Assembly (NCBI RefSeq): GCF_003364115.1
Contig: NZ_NXLL01000003.1
Span: 32,827-96,826 of the forward strand
Direction of reading: 5' to 3'
Length of the DNA: 64,000 nt
From: Helicobacter sp. MIT 00-7814
GTDB lineage: Bacteria; Campylobacterota; Campylobacteria; Campylobacterales; Helicobacteraceae
Made by a program: the position numbers and the translations under genes. The notes below the pieces were generated by a model. It made no database searches. It saw nothing but the letters and a program-made list of their open reading frames with translations, and was not told the origin of the DNA. The first letter of the stretch is position 1. Each line of letters opens with the position of its first letter. Positions 7,901 to 17,100 of the stretch are shown here, piece by piece.

Positions 7901-10495
7901 CTGACTTGTAAATCCTGCAGAATCTAGCGCGCCAAGGCTGAAGTTATTTGCATTGTCAAAAACAAACGACTGCTTGATTTCAAAACTAGAGCCTGCCTCG
8001 ATATTAAAGCCACCAAGCGCGCTTAGCCCGCTGATGATAAGATTATCAACGCTTGCACTACTTGCGCCGCTAAGCTTTATGCTCGCCTGCTCCTTGCTAA
8101 GCGTGAGATAGCTTGCCTTTAGACTAGCGCTGGCACTTAAATCAAGGCTCGCGTTAAAATCATGTATGCTAGATTCTATCGCTGCGCCACTTGCGGTGAT
8201 TTTGCCTTTGTAGCTTATGGTGTCGTTTGCCTCATTTTCTAGCACGCCCTTGCTTACTTCTTGATAGAAGTTAAAGCCATTACCGCGCGTGTTGCTCCCA
8301 TCGCTTCTGTCGATGAAATGATTTATTTTGCCGCCAAAATTTAGCTTAGAGCTTGCATCTGCTGTGATGTTAGATTCTAAACTAGCGCTACGCCCAAGGG
8401 TAAAGTTTGAGTTTTTTAGCTCGATCCCACCAGCGATTTTAAAGCTTCGCTTATCCCAATCAGGCTGCTGCAAGGTAGAAGGGCGCGAGAGATCCATCCA
8501 TGCAGGCAATGTATAGCCTGTCTTTTTCTCCGCCTCCTCGACTTGCTTTCGCACTGCTTCATCGACCACCGCATGCGCTGTGGGGTGTCCTTGCAAGATA
8601 ATATTAGAATTTTGAGATTCTAGCTTGCCATCTATATTGATATTTCCATCAAATACAAGGCTTTCATCGCCTTTGGTGGCGTTTTTTTGGATAAGGTTTA
8701 GATTGCCTTCAAAGCTTGCATGCGCGATATAGTCCGCTTTTGTGGTTGTTTTGTTGCCACTTTTATCATAGCTAAAGCCTTGTATGCTGAAGTTTGACGC
8801 GGTGCTTGCGGTATTTGTTATCACTGCTTTTGCGTCATTTGCAGAGATGACATTGAGGCTTAGGCTATTGCCACCTAGATCGAGTTTCCCGCCATTATTG
8901 CCAAAGTAAAATCCTAGATTATTTACAGAATCTTGCGCTAGTATGTAGCTATTTCCACCACTGCCGCCACCGGCGCTTTGCTTTATCGCGCCTAGTGCCT
9001 CTGCTTTGCCCTCTGCAAGTGCGAGAATCCCGCGCCCGCTGGTGATATAAATACCATCATACGCCTTTGTGGTTGTATCCAGCAATACTTTACCCTCACC
9101 CAAACGCATATAGCCTAGCGCGCCACTAGTCGCAGGCGTGTAGTTGGTTTTTATGATAAGCGTGCCTTCACCGATTTTATGAAGCGCTTGATTCTGCCCG
9201 AGTGCCTCATTTTTTAGCGCCCAATTCACCTCCACATTTTTACCCACATCAAGCCCCAAGCCCTCATAGCCAAAATGCACCTTATCAGCGGTGAAATCAT
9301 AAGTCGTGGCATTCGCCTCATCTTTGAAAATAAAGCCGATATTTTGCCCCTTGATAAGCGAGCCAAACTTCACGCTCCCACCACCGCTAAACTCTATATC
9401 TTTGTTATCATAAATACTTTTTGAATCCTCGCCATTACCACTTTCTTTTGTTATATAGCTAGAAATTAGCGTATAGCTTCCATTTGCTAGATTGATAGAT
9501 TGCGTATGTTCCTTTTTTAGCTTCTCAAAATCCGCTTGCGCCGCAAAGCTTAGGCGTGTGTTGTTCGGACCCTCCGTGCCAGAAACGACGCCTAGCACCA
9601 CCCATTTGCCCTTCGTGCTATCATAGATATAAAATGCACCGCCGCTATCGCCCATGCTTATGGTGTTTTTAAATGTCTGATTTACGCCTAGCTGTATATT
9701 TAGCCCGCGCCCATCGGTTTTTTCATTTTCACCCACGGAAGTGAGATTGGCAAATGAGCTGTAGCCTTTCACAAAGCTAAGTGTGCTTAGCACACCGCCT
9801 AAGCGCCCATCTTCTGTCATAGGCAAATCACTTGTCAAATAATCCCTTCCAACCTGCAAGCTAAGCAGTCCCGAGCCTGCGCCATAGGCGTAGAGCGTGC
9901 CACCATTTGCGTTTTTTATCTCCTCTAGGCGCTCATTTAAAATCTTTTCATTTGCCTGCTCAAGCGCTACTTGTTGGCTGTATTGCGCAGTGCCGGGCTG
10001 TTTGATGACAGCATGCGAAGTTGTGTGATTAGTAATGTCAGTTTCTAGCAATTCTGCCTCGCCCTCGATAATAAAGCGATTAAACCGCAAGAATTGAGAA
10101 TCTAGCCCCTGTCCCAAAAGCTTGCCCGCCACTTCATAGGTAGTCTGCCCCCACTTGCGCCAGCCGGTTTGATTTTCAATCGAGCGGATATGATTAGCAG
10201 TCACGGCGTAGCTCCCGCCAAGTGAGGTGAAAGAGCCAAAATTACTTTTTGCAGAAAAATCCGGGATTGAAGCTAAATTTGAGGCATTTGTGCTTGCATT
10301 TGGGAAGCTAAACTCCGAGCCATCTTTGCCCTGCAAAGTGATATTTTGCGCGCCTATTTGAAATGCGCCCTTATTCTGCCCAAAATCCAAAAAATCGCGA
10401 TAATAAAAATTACCAATATCCACACTTTGCGCATATAAAGGCGCCATTGACACCGCGCCTAGCATAAGTAGTATAGAAGCATTTTTTGCTTGCAT
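4907..10495 (-). CDS. Giant autotransporter with S6-type (IgA protease/SPATE-like) serine protease domain
   Basis: 1862 residues. A signal peptide ends around LYAQS (residue 22). The N-terminal 350 residues form a chymotrypsin-like domain: a catalytic His in SYAVTANH (H102), a possible Asp at 122 in a block like the SPATE DF..PRLNKFVTE segment, and the nucleophile in MGDSGGAF (S284). A very long Ser/Asn/Thr/Leu-rich beta-helical passenger with repeated NLSLNxxS-type strands follows. The last 270 or so residues look like an autotransporter barrel ending in the aromatic VRVSYRF. It should be exported by Sec and displayed or released through its own barrel. Start: ATG with AAGGA upstream and a TATAAT box at 10540-10545. 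Substrate unknown; an adhesin or protease role is inferred. Confidence 0.85.
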   Translation of the reverse strand: MQAKNASILLMLGAVSMAPLYAQSVDIGNFYYRDFLDFGQNKGAFQIGAQNITLQGKDGSEFSFPNASTNASNLASIPDFSAKSNFGSFTSLGGSYAVTANHIRSIENQTGWRKWGQTTYEVAGKLLGQGLDSQFLRFNRFIIEGEAELLETDITNHTTSHAVIKQPGTAQYSQQVALEQANEKILNERLEEIKNANGGTLYAYGAGSGLLSLQVGRDYLTSDLPMTEDGRLGGVLSTLSFVKGYSSFANLTSVGENEKTDGRGLNIQLGVNQTFKNTISMGDSGGAFYIYDSTKGKWVVLGVVSGTEGPNNTRLSFAAQADFEKLKKEHTQSINLANGSYTLISSYITKESGNGEDSKSIYDNKDIEFSGGGSVKFGSLIKGQNIGFIFKDEANATTYDFTADKVHFGYEGLGLDVGKNVEVNWALKNEALGQNQALHKIGEGTLIIKTNYTPATSGALGYMRLGEGKVLLDTTTKAYDGIYITSGRGILALAEGKAEALGAIKQSAGGGSGGNSYILAQDSVNNLGFYFGNNGGKLDLGGNSLSLNVISANDAKAVITNTASTASNFSIQGFSYDKSGNKTTTKADYIAHASFEGNLNLIQKNATKGDESLVFDGNINIDGKLESQNSNIILQGHPTAHAVVDEAVRKQVEEAEKKTGYTLPAWMDLSRPSTLQQPDWDKRSFKIAGGIELKNSNFTLGRSASLESNITADASSKLNFGGKINHFIDRSDGSNTRGNGFNFYQEVSKGVLENEANDTISYKGKITASGAAIESSIHDFNASLDLSASASLKASYLTLSKEQASIKLSGASSASVDNLIISGLSALGGFNIEAGSSFEIKQSFVFDNANNFSLGALDSAGFTSQPTNYDLIARNGSSVDGANKDLIANIALIGGSSVTLKNLTLKDTNTSGQSETSKLKNEVILSGENTKLTLNENLTAQNLAGALIQLNDKASLNVTKDMIFSLNSARPSKNDKTNALDSNQTYIFVNGGASLSARNLSATNMNINLSVEKDSTFGAQKILGNNSAFSIALGSAQSFDIELSGGEMSLQAIINSTAIDSATLNSVALDSGARADSGASTSAQATQESLQKAYENITLTINITASQNAKIESNLASLTSSVTLSDTASLNLNNGVLNLDSAHNAITLKDSASLSAQRIYAKSLSTLALNVDSGAKLNVSEFVFDSSSVQVARYFGENLYAQNASKLKQSEQVLNQNLYLSGNSSFEGLYHTPTDTATSSLKILGANDTRNVVLTENSTLKTTTLLAQNLQTLNLSIQKDSVLEIETLSAQNALVNLFLDSTHKGFKLEAYQNSQIFADSWDLSAGNIPNAGANDYILGDESSRVHFNTLSITQDSVHSPFILDANISIAKNLELKNVGANTMQTQDSTRFFALQVDKELTLQENAKLSVRLDSSVARDDKDLVLNTYHTFALATKLNDNRLDKRIDFIFANEDKKLYVVSKVVGDEIKVKFLQDDPKSLSELGKVDSRILILQAILGHNSNDDTIDRAVRTDDNALLTQYVSSIESDLQKISQSTPITLSNQILFSSNESINARILQVQTTHAQALRKLSKKIYLASSDELGFAKSLLELERAKKELEYKNNVWLNAGGGYFGGNGTSNFYGTNIGYDRIFNFSQSSLLAGVMFGFGGSNFANFDIKDSAKYYNLGFYANFKRAKHEAQGNLNVMFLDTKRSFSSTLSVSENASNTTTGALFHAYYKYNILLSQSEHFTHTLKPLALLALSYNVDNGFVSQNYKQKQLNNALFALGVGAEYVLSGKNSSYALQLLARQGLLNTQKQAFVTLSNAQNFIAYDLAYANTNFMLNFIGQSGLGKGFGIDYGFALMADTLGSYGARGDVRVSYRF

Positions 10496-10539
10496 TGTAT
10501 CGCGTCCTTTAAATCTTAGAAAAACCTTGTGTGGGGGAA

Positions 10540-10545
10540 ATTATA
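10540..10545 (-). promoter_or_regulatory. Putative -10 box for the autotransporter gene
   Basis: TATAAT on the minus strand preceded by TG (extended -10), 45 bases upstream of the start codon. Helicobacter sigma-70 promoters rely mainly on such a -10 element. Confidence 0.55.
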
Positions 10546-10674
10546 CATTTTTAGCTTTAAATTTACGCGCTAAAGTCATAAAAATCTGCCTTATGGGGCA
10601 AAACTTCACGCTTTTTGCTCTTAAATTTTCTCAAAATAAAATTACTTTTGCTAAGAAATTTTTAAGCTTAAAAT

Positions 10675-10690
10675 ACTTAGAATTCTAAGT
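10675..10690. promoter_or_regulatory. Perfect 16-bp palindrome upstream of the metal-resistance genes
   Basis: ACTTAGAATTCTAAGT is a perfect inverted repeat ending 27 bases before the ATG at 10718. Position and symmetry suit an operator for a dimeric regulator. In H. pylori the crd genes answer to the CrdRS two-component system; whether this is a CrdR site is a guess. Confidence 0.4.
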
Positions 10691-10717
10691 TTAATTCTTA
10701 CTTTTAAAGGAGTGGAT

Positions 10718-11125
10718 ATGAAAGTTCAAGGTTTAGGAATGGCAGTTTTAGCAAGCGTTTTTGCGCTAAGTATGGCTTATGGTGCAGATTATAGCAAGAA
10801 AAGCGAATCTGAGCTAATCAAGCTCAATGGCACACTTAAAAAAGTTGAAGATGCGGTGGATTTAAGACTTGAAATCAAAAAGCGCATTGCAAAAATGGAC
10901 GACAAGCAAAAGCCAGATTTTGTAAAAAAGCTTAAAGATTCTTATGAGAAAAACACCGGCGATATGAAAGTCAAAGACCTACGCAAGCTTGAATCTGACA
11001 CAAAAGAAGCATTTGCAAAAAGAATCCAAAAACTTAGCGACGCTGAGAAAAAAGAGCTTGGCTTGAGCGAGGAAGGTCACGCTTGCCCTATGCACGGGGA
11101 TGGCGAGCACGAGCACAAGCATTAA
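10718..11125 (+). CDS. Small secreted protein with Cys/His-rich metal-binding tail
   Basis: 135 residues. A signal peptide (LASVFALSMAYGA) is followed by a Lys/Glu-rich, mostly helical body and a C-terminus EEGHACPMHGDGEHEHKH with one Cys, one Met and six His, a plausible Cu(I)/Cu(II) or Ni site. It resembles the small DUF1104-type periplasmic proteins of Campylobacterota, with low certainty. The ATG at 10718 is preferred over GTG at 10712 because AAAGGAG overlaps the latter and sits at good spacing from the former. It precedes the efflux genes on the same strand, so a periplasmic metal buffer or chaperone is a reasonable inference. Hairpins after it may limit read-through. Confidence 0.65.
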   Translation: MKVQGLGMAVLASVFALSMAYGADYSKKSESELIKLNGTLKKVEDAVDLRLEIKKRIAKMDDKQKPDFVKKLKDSYEKNTGDMKVKDLRKLESDTKEAFAKRIQKLSDAEKKELGLSEEGHACPMHGDGEHEHKH

Positions 11126-11142
11126 TTTTATCGCAATTTCAT

Positions 11143-11215
11143 CGCTTAAGATCCCTACAATTTGGGATTTTAAGCGCCTTAAGCTTAGGCTATTTGCTTT
11201 TTGTGTAGGCAAATA
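11143..11215 (+). terminator. Two consecutive hairpins between the His-rich gene and crdA-like gene
   Basis: Hairpin 1 pairs 11143-11155 with 11164-11176 (13 pairs including one G-T, 8-base loop). Hairpin 2 pairs TATTTGC 11191-11197 with GCAAATA 11209-11215, with five T in its loop. No clean T-run follows hairpin 1, so it may be a partial terminator, an attenuator or an mRNA-stability element. Confidence 0.5.
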
Positions 11216-11273
11216 AGCTAAACTTAACACCCTTTTTTACCCCTTAAATTTAGCAAAATAAATGGAGGCAGCA

Positions 11274-11651
11274 ATGCAAAATATATTGAAAATCTTTCTT
11301 TTTGTGGCGTTGATTTTCTCGCAAGCTAGCGCGTTTGAAAAGGTTTTGCAAACAAAAGAATATGAAATAATTTTAAGCGCACCAAAAAACTTCACTTCCG
11401 GCAAAAATGAGTTTAGCGTAAGCATCAAACAAAATGGCGATGAAATCGAGGCAAGCGATGTGGCAGTGAAATTTATGATGCCAGAAATGCCCGGAATGCC
11501 AAAAATGAGCGAAGATTCACAAATAAGCAAAGATGGCGAAAAAGCCTATAAAGGCGTGGTGCATTTCCCGCATGGTGGCACTTGGCAAATCCGCGCAAGC
11601 TTCAAAATCGACGACAAAAACTACCTCGCCAAAGGAAGCATTGATTTTTAA
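11274..11651 (+). CDS. crdA: CrdA-like copper resistance protein (FixH/YtkA-like fold)
   Basis: 125 residues: signal peptide (LFVALIFSQASA) followed by a beta-rich domain with MMPEMPGMPKM near residue 75 and HFPHGGTWQIRASF, features of the YtkA/FixH-like family. The methionine-rich segment suits Cu(I). In H. pylori the order crdA (HP1326), crdB, czcB, czcA is known to confer copper resistance, and the same order follows here. The ATG at 11274 is chosen over 11262 because GGAGG at 11264-11268 lies between them with ideal spacing. The symbol is assigned from context; sequence identity to HP1326 was not tested. Confidence 0.68.
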   Translation: MQNILKIFLFVALIFSQASAFEKVLQTKEYEIILSAPKNFTSGKNEFSVSIKQNGDEIEASDVAVKFMMPEMPGMPKMSEDSQISKDGEKAYKGVVHFPHGGTWQIRASFKIDDKNYLAKGSIDF

Positions 11652-11664
11652 GTAAGGCTTACAT

Positions 11665-13146
11665 TTGCGAAAAAAATTCTTGCGCGCTTTTTTTATTATT
11701 TTCTTGCAGGGAATCTTGTGTGGCGTGTGCGCTGGCGAGGTGGATTCTGCAAAAAATAGCAATTTAGCGCAGCTGCAAGCCCACCTAAATAATAATCCAA
11801 AAATAAAAGAACTAGAGCTAGAAATCGCCTCTCTCAAAGCACGAGCAAAGGCGGAGGCAAAATGGGATAATCCAAATTTTAATCTAAATTATAGTAATGC
11901 TGAAATCATGCAACCTTTTTTGCTAGGTGCAAATGATATGCAAAGCATAGGCATTGGGCTAAGTCAGAATCTTGACTTAAATCTAAAGCGTTCTTTTAAG
12001 TCAAAAATCACGCAAAAAGAAGCAAATCTAAAACTCCTAGAGCTAGAAAATCTAAAAAATGAATATGCTTTTTCACTCATTTCAGCTTATATAGAAGCGC
12101 AAAAAAATCAAAAAATCCTCTCTCTAACCCAAGATTCTATAAAAAATCTTGATACGATTTTAGATAGCTTTAAAATTTCAAGGAATTTTAATCCCCTGCA
12201 AGTCCAAAAACTAAAGCTTTTAAAAGCTCGCTTACAAATAAAGCAAAATGAGATTATTAACGCACTTGAAAACTCCCACATTGGTGCTAGTGAGATAAGT
12301 TTTGAGAGTATAGATTCTACAAATCCCCAAAAAGCATTGCAGAATCTACAAATCTTATCAACAAAAAATGGCGAAGTATGCGCGCGAAGCGGAGCCGAAG
12401 CGGAATTCACTTCCGCGCAGGCGATACAATGTGAGGGAATAGAATCCAAATATTCAAATATTGCAGAGACAAAAAATAGCACAGAATCTCCACATAATCA
12501 CTCAATGCAAAATCAAAACTCTGCGCAAAACTCAAACTTTATTGTTTCAATCCAAGATTCTATGTTTGAAAATCTTGCAAAAGCCATAAAAAACAAGGCA
12601 GAAAAAGAGCAATTTTTACAAGAGCTTTTAGCACAAAATATTGAAATTAAAATAGCACAATTGCAAAGTGCAATTGCTTCAGATTCTGTGCGCCTTGCAA
12701 AAAAATCCCTAATCCCAGATTTAGGGCTCAATATAGCCTATATGTCGCGCTATAATCGCGCAGATTTATTTGCAGTGGGTATCTCAATGCCCCTACCAAT
12801 TTATGGAAAAGAGGTAAATGTTATTAATCAAAATAAGAGCCAAGAGCTTTTAGCACAAACGCAGATTCTAAGCACAACAAATAGGATAAAGCACACAAGC
12901 CTTACGCTTTTATCTCAATTTAAGCAATTAAGTGAGAATCTAGACATTATCCAAAATACATTGCTCCCTGCAAATAAGGAAATAATTAACCTCTATAAAC
13001 ACCATTCAACAAGCCAAACTAGCGGATTTGTAGAACTTTATAATGCCTTAAATGAGGAAATTGATACAGAAATTTTAAGGATTCAAATTCTAGCGAACAT
13101 GGCAATTATTTATTGGAATCTAGAGAGGCTTAAGGGCAATTTATAG
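11665..13146 (+). CDS. crdB: CrdB/CusC-like outer membrane efflux channel (TolC family) with repeat insertion
   Basis: 493 residues. A signal peptide (RAFFIIFLQGILCGVCAG) precedes two long heptad-rich helical segments with TolC/CzcC-like blocks (AKWDNPNFNLNYSNAEI near 70; KKSLIPDLGLNIAYMSRYN near 350; LPLPIYGKE-like strand after it). It should form the outer-membrane exit duct of the RND pump coded downstream. Start TTG at 11665 with TAAGG upstream. The middle (about residues 215-290) is a low-complexity insertion holding interspersed repeat copy C, read as EVCARSGAEAEFTSAQAIQ; such an insertion is not expected in TolC proteins and probably falls in a periplasmic loop. Confidence 0.8.
   Translation: MRKKFLRAFFIIFLQGILCGVCAGEVDSAKNSNLAQLQAHLNNNPKIKELELEIASLKARAKAEAKWDNPNFNLNYSNAEIMQPFLLGANDMQSIGIGLSQNLDLNLKRSFKSKITQKEANLKLLELENLKNEYAFSLISAYIEAQKNQKILSLTQDSIKNLDTILDSFKISRNFNPLQVQKLKLLKARLQIKQNEIINALENSHIGASEISFESIDSTNPQKALQNLQILSTKNGEVCARSGAEAEFTSAQAIQCEGIESKYSNIAETKNSTESPHNHSMQNQNSAQNSNFIVSIQDSMFENLAKAIKNKAEKEQFLQELLAQNIEIKIAQLQSAIASDSVRLAKKSLIPDLGLNIAYMSRYNRADLFAVGISMPLPIYGKEVNVINQNKSQELLAQTQILSTTNRIKHTSLTLLSQFKQLSENLDIIQNTLLPANKEIINLYKHHSTSQTSGFVELYNALNEEIDTEILRIQILANMAIIYWNLERLKGNL
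12362..12429 (+). repeat. Interspersed hairpin repeat, copy C (inside crdB-like gene)
   Basis: Same element as copies A and B, same orientation relative to the host gene. Two single-base insertions relative to A shift it, so it is translated in another frame. The stem is GCGGAA/TTCCGC with loop TTCAC (12400-12416); relative to A one G-C pair has become A-T on both arms. Confidence 0.8.
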
Positions 13147-13166
13147 AATCTATTAAAAGGAAAAAA

Positions 13167-14195
13167 ATGAAGAAATTTTTAATTTTGTTGCTTATGCTAA
13201 ACTCCTTATTCTTGGGATTAAATGCAGAATCTAGCACGCAAAATACAGTAAAGCAAGGCAAAAAAACACAAAATAAAATTGGTATTTTCCCAACCACAAT
13301 TGTTAAAAAAATGCAAGTAAAAGATTCTAAAAGATATTATGGAAAATTACAAGAAAACGAAGGGAGTGTATATAGCCTAAGTCTGCGTGTAGATGGCTTT
13401 ATACAAAAGCTTTTCGTGCAAAATACTTACACAAAAGTGCAAAAAGATTCTAAACTTTTTACGCTTTTTTCTACTGAATTACTTGATGCGCAAAGTGAGC
13501 TTTTAGCAGCTTCTGGAAGTCATTTTAAAGGGCTTGCAAGGGAAAAGCTAGAGCTTTTAGGTGTGGATAAAAAAGAGATTGCAAAGATTCAAAGCGGGCA
13601 TAGAATCTTAAATGAAATCACATACTACGCGCCAATAAGCGGCTATATTTTTACAAAAAATGTAAATATTGGAAGTGGTGTAAAAAAAGGAGAGGAAGTT
13701 TTTAAAATAGTCAATTTAGATTCTTTATGGGTGATAGCAGATATTAATGAGGAGGATTTGAGCTTTTTGCAAAATGCGCAAAATAAGGCTTATGTTGAGG
13801 TTGAAGGAGTTAAAGGAAGGAGTGAAATTGCTTTAGAGCTTATTTATCCAAATGTGGTTGATAATTTTTTAAAAGCGCGTTTTATCTTGCAAAATAAGTT
13901 TTTAGACGGAGATAAAGTGCAGTTTTTCCCAAATTCTTTTGCTTATATTTTTATAGAATCTGCCCCAAGAATTGCGCTTACACTGCCAAAAACAGCCCTA
14001 CTTTTTAAAAATAATAAATATTTTGTTTTTATAAAAGATGATGAGGAGTTTTTACCGCAAATTGTGGAAGTGAAACGCATTCTAGGAAGTGATTTATATG
14101 AAGTGATAGAGGGGTTAGATGAAGGTGATGAAGTTGTGAAAAATGCTCTTTTTGTACTAGATTCTGATGCACAAAATAATGGAGATTTTGAATGA
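13167..14195 (+). CDS. czcB: RND efflux periplasmic adaptor (CzcB/CusB-like)
   Basis: 342 residues. Signal peptide (LILLLMLNSLFLGLNAES), then a barrel-sandwich region SLRVDGFIQKLFVQNTYTKV, a short helical hairpin, and YYAPISGYIFTKNVNIGSGV, the returning lipoyl half, followed by a beta-barrel domain. This is the membrane-fusion protein that links the inner-membrane pump to the TolC-type channel. It lies 20 bp after the channel gene and overlaps the pump gene by 4 bases, so all are likely co-transcribed. Start ATG has AAAGG upstream. Confidence 0.85.
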   Translation: MKKFLILLLMLNSLFLGLNAESSTQNTVKQGKKTQNKIGIFPTTIVKKMQVKDSKRYYGKLQENEGSVYSLSLRVDGFIQKLFVQNTYTKVQKDSKLFTLFSTELLDAQSELLAASGSHFKGLAREKLELLGVDKKEIAKIQSGHRILNEITYYAPISGYIFTKNVNIGSGVKKGEEVFKIVNLDSLWVIADINEEDLSFLQNAQNKAYVEVEGVKGRSEIALELIYPNVVDNFLKARFILQNKFLDGDKVQFFPNSFAYIFIESAPRIALTLPKTALLFKNNKYFVFIKDDEEFLPQIVEVKRILGSDLYEVIEGLDEGDEVVKNALFVLDSDAQNNGDFE

Positions 14196-17100
14196 ATTTT
14201 ACAGAATCTGGTGAATCTAAAAACTCACAAAACAGCCCACAAGAGCAAAAAAATAAAAGCATAGATTCTATAATTTTATGGAGTGTTAAAAATAAATTCA
14301 TTATTTTAATTATGGCTTTTTTGCTGCTTTGCTCCTCAATTGCGCTTTTGCCAAAATTAAAGCTTGATGCCCTGCCCGATTTAACACCGCCGCAAGTTAT
14401 TTTGCAAATAGAATTTCCAAATCAAGCCCCAAAAACAATTCAAGAACAAATCGTATATCCGCTTATGAGCCAGCTTTTAGCAATTGCAAATGTGGAAAAT
14501 GTGCGCGGAATTTCTGGCTTTGAAAATGCGCTTATTTATGTGATTTTCAAGGATAAGACAGACCTTTATTGGGCTAGAAGTAGAATCTTAGAGCAACTTA
14601 GTCAAACGCAAAATATCCCCGCACAGGCTAAAATCTCACTAGGAAGCGATTCTACTTCTGTTGGCTGGGCGTATCAATACGCACTGATAAGTGAGGATAA
14701 AGATTTAGGCGAGCTAAAAAGTTTGCAAGATTTTTATTATAAATACGCACTTTTAGGCATTGATGGTGTGAGCGAAGTAGCTAGTGTTGGGGGATTTGAG
14801 CAAAATTATGAAGTAAGCGTGGATAATGCAAAGCTGCTGCGCTATGATTTAAGTTTGCAAGAAATTATAGATTCTATTAAGCGAGCAAATAATGATAGTG
14901 GCGGTGGCGTGCTAATTGAGGGTGGATTTGAAAAAATAATAAAAGCAAAGGGCTATATCAAAAACACGCAAGATTTAGAAAATATCATTATAAAAACGCA
15001 GGGCAATACACCACTTAGAATTAAAGATATTGGCGAAGTGAGAATCCTGCCTGCTACAAGGCGGGGTGCTGCTGATGTAAATGGTAAAAAAGAAGTTGTA
15101 GGTGGCATTGTCATGGTGAAATATGGCGGGAATACTTATGAAACTTTGCAAAGAATAAAGCAAAAAGTAGAACAACTTAATGAAAATAGCGAAGTGCAGA
15201 TTAAGCCTGTTTATGATAGAAGCGAGCTTATAGAAAAATCCATTTTTTCACTTACAAAAACGCTTATTGAGGAATGCCTTATTGTGCTTTTGATTACAGC
15301 GATTTTTTTACTGCATTTTAGAAGCGCTCTGGTGGTGATTATCACACTTCCACTTTGCGTGCTTTATAGCGCGTTTTTAATGTGGGTTTTTGATATACAA
15401 TCAAGCATTATGAGCTTAGGGGGCATCGCAATTGCCATTGGAGCAATGGTTGATGCGGCAATTGTAATGATAGAAAATGCACATAAGAATCTAAGCATAC
15501 AAAATTCCTATTCAGATTCTACTCGGCAAAAAATAATTATCTCAAGCACAAGGCAGGTTGGCGCACCTATCTTTTTTGCTTTAATGATAGTCGTTGTTTC
15601 ATTCCTTCCAATTTTTGCGCTTAGCGGACAAGAGGAAAAGCTTTTTGCGCCATTAGCTTTGACAAAAACATTTACAATGCTTATTGGAGCATTACTCTCA
15701 ATCACCATTGTGCCAATTTTAATGCTTTTTTTCATTAAAGGCAAAATTTTAAGCGAGGAAAAAAATCCGCTAAATCTCTTTTTTGTTAAAATCTATCGTA
15801 ATTTATTGCTTTTTACTCTGCGTTTTAAATGGATTTTCCTCTCTCTTTGCGTGGTTATTTTAGGGCTTTCATTCTACGCGTATAAAAAGCTAAATTGGGA
15901 ATTTATGCCCCAAATTAATGAGGGTATAATCATGTATATGCCTGTAACAAACACAAATCCTAGCATCGATACAGCCCTTGCATATTTGCAAAAAGTAGAT
16001 TCTATTATTGCAAGTTTTGATGAAGTGGAGAGCGTCTTTGGCAAAGCTGGTAGGGCAAATACAAGCACAGACCCAGCACCTCTTTCAATGTTAGAAGTCT
16101 ATATTCACTTAAAACCAAAGGAGCAGTGGAAGGAACAAATAAGCTATGCGGAGCTAAGAGATAAGCTAGAATCTGCCCTGCAAATAAAAGGGCTTACAAA
16201 CTCTTGGACTTATCCCATTCGAGGTAGGACTGATATGCTTTTAACGGGCATTCGCACGCCTTTAGGTATAAAGCTTTATGGAAATGATACAAAGATTTTG
16301 CAAGATTTTTCACTAAAAATAGAATCTAAACTTAAAAATCTAGATTCAACACTTTCAGTATTTGCAGAGCGTGGAAATAGCGGATATTACATTGATATAG
16401 AAATAGATGATGAAAAATTAGCGCGCTATGGTGTGAGCAAAGATTCTATTTTCACTCTTTTAAATGCAGGCATTGGCGGGATTGAGCTAAGCAGAAAAAT
16501 TGATGGTGTAAAAAACTATCCAATAAGCTTGCGACTACTTGATACGCAACGCAATGATATAGAATCTATTAAGGAAATTTATGTAAAAACTTCGCGTGGA
16601 TTCCGCCCCTTAAGAGAGCTAGCTAAGATTTATTATGCAAATGAACCAAGCGAGCTAAAAAGTGAAAATGGTCTAAGTGTAAATTATATCTATATTACAC
16701 CAAAAGAGCATGTAAGCGCAAAAGCTTATAAAGACGCAGCTAGCGCTTTGCTTTCTGATTTAGAGCTGCCAAGCGGATATTTTTATGAGTTTAGTGGAGA
16801 GAGTGAGTATATACAAAAGGCACTAGAGACATTACAATATATTATCCCGCTAAGTATTTTTGTGATTTTTATTTTAATTTTTCTAGCACTAAAAAATATT
16901 GCCTATACATTTTTATGCTTTTTTAGCTTGCCATTTGCTATTTTTGGTGGCATTGTGGCAATTGATTTGTTGGGGTTTAATCTTAGCATTGCTGGTGTTG
17001 TTGGGCTTTTAGCCCTTTTGGGGGTAGCAAGTGAGACTAGCATTGTTATGCTTTTATATTTGCAAGAAGCACTAGCGCAGATGAGAGAAAATATAAATAA

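Noticed and set aside
15508..15744. Minus-strand frames within czcA
   Set aside because: Shadow of a conserved RND pump gene; no start signal.
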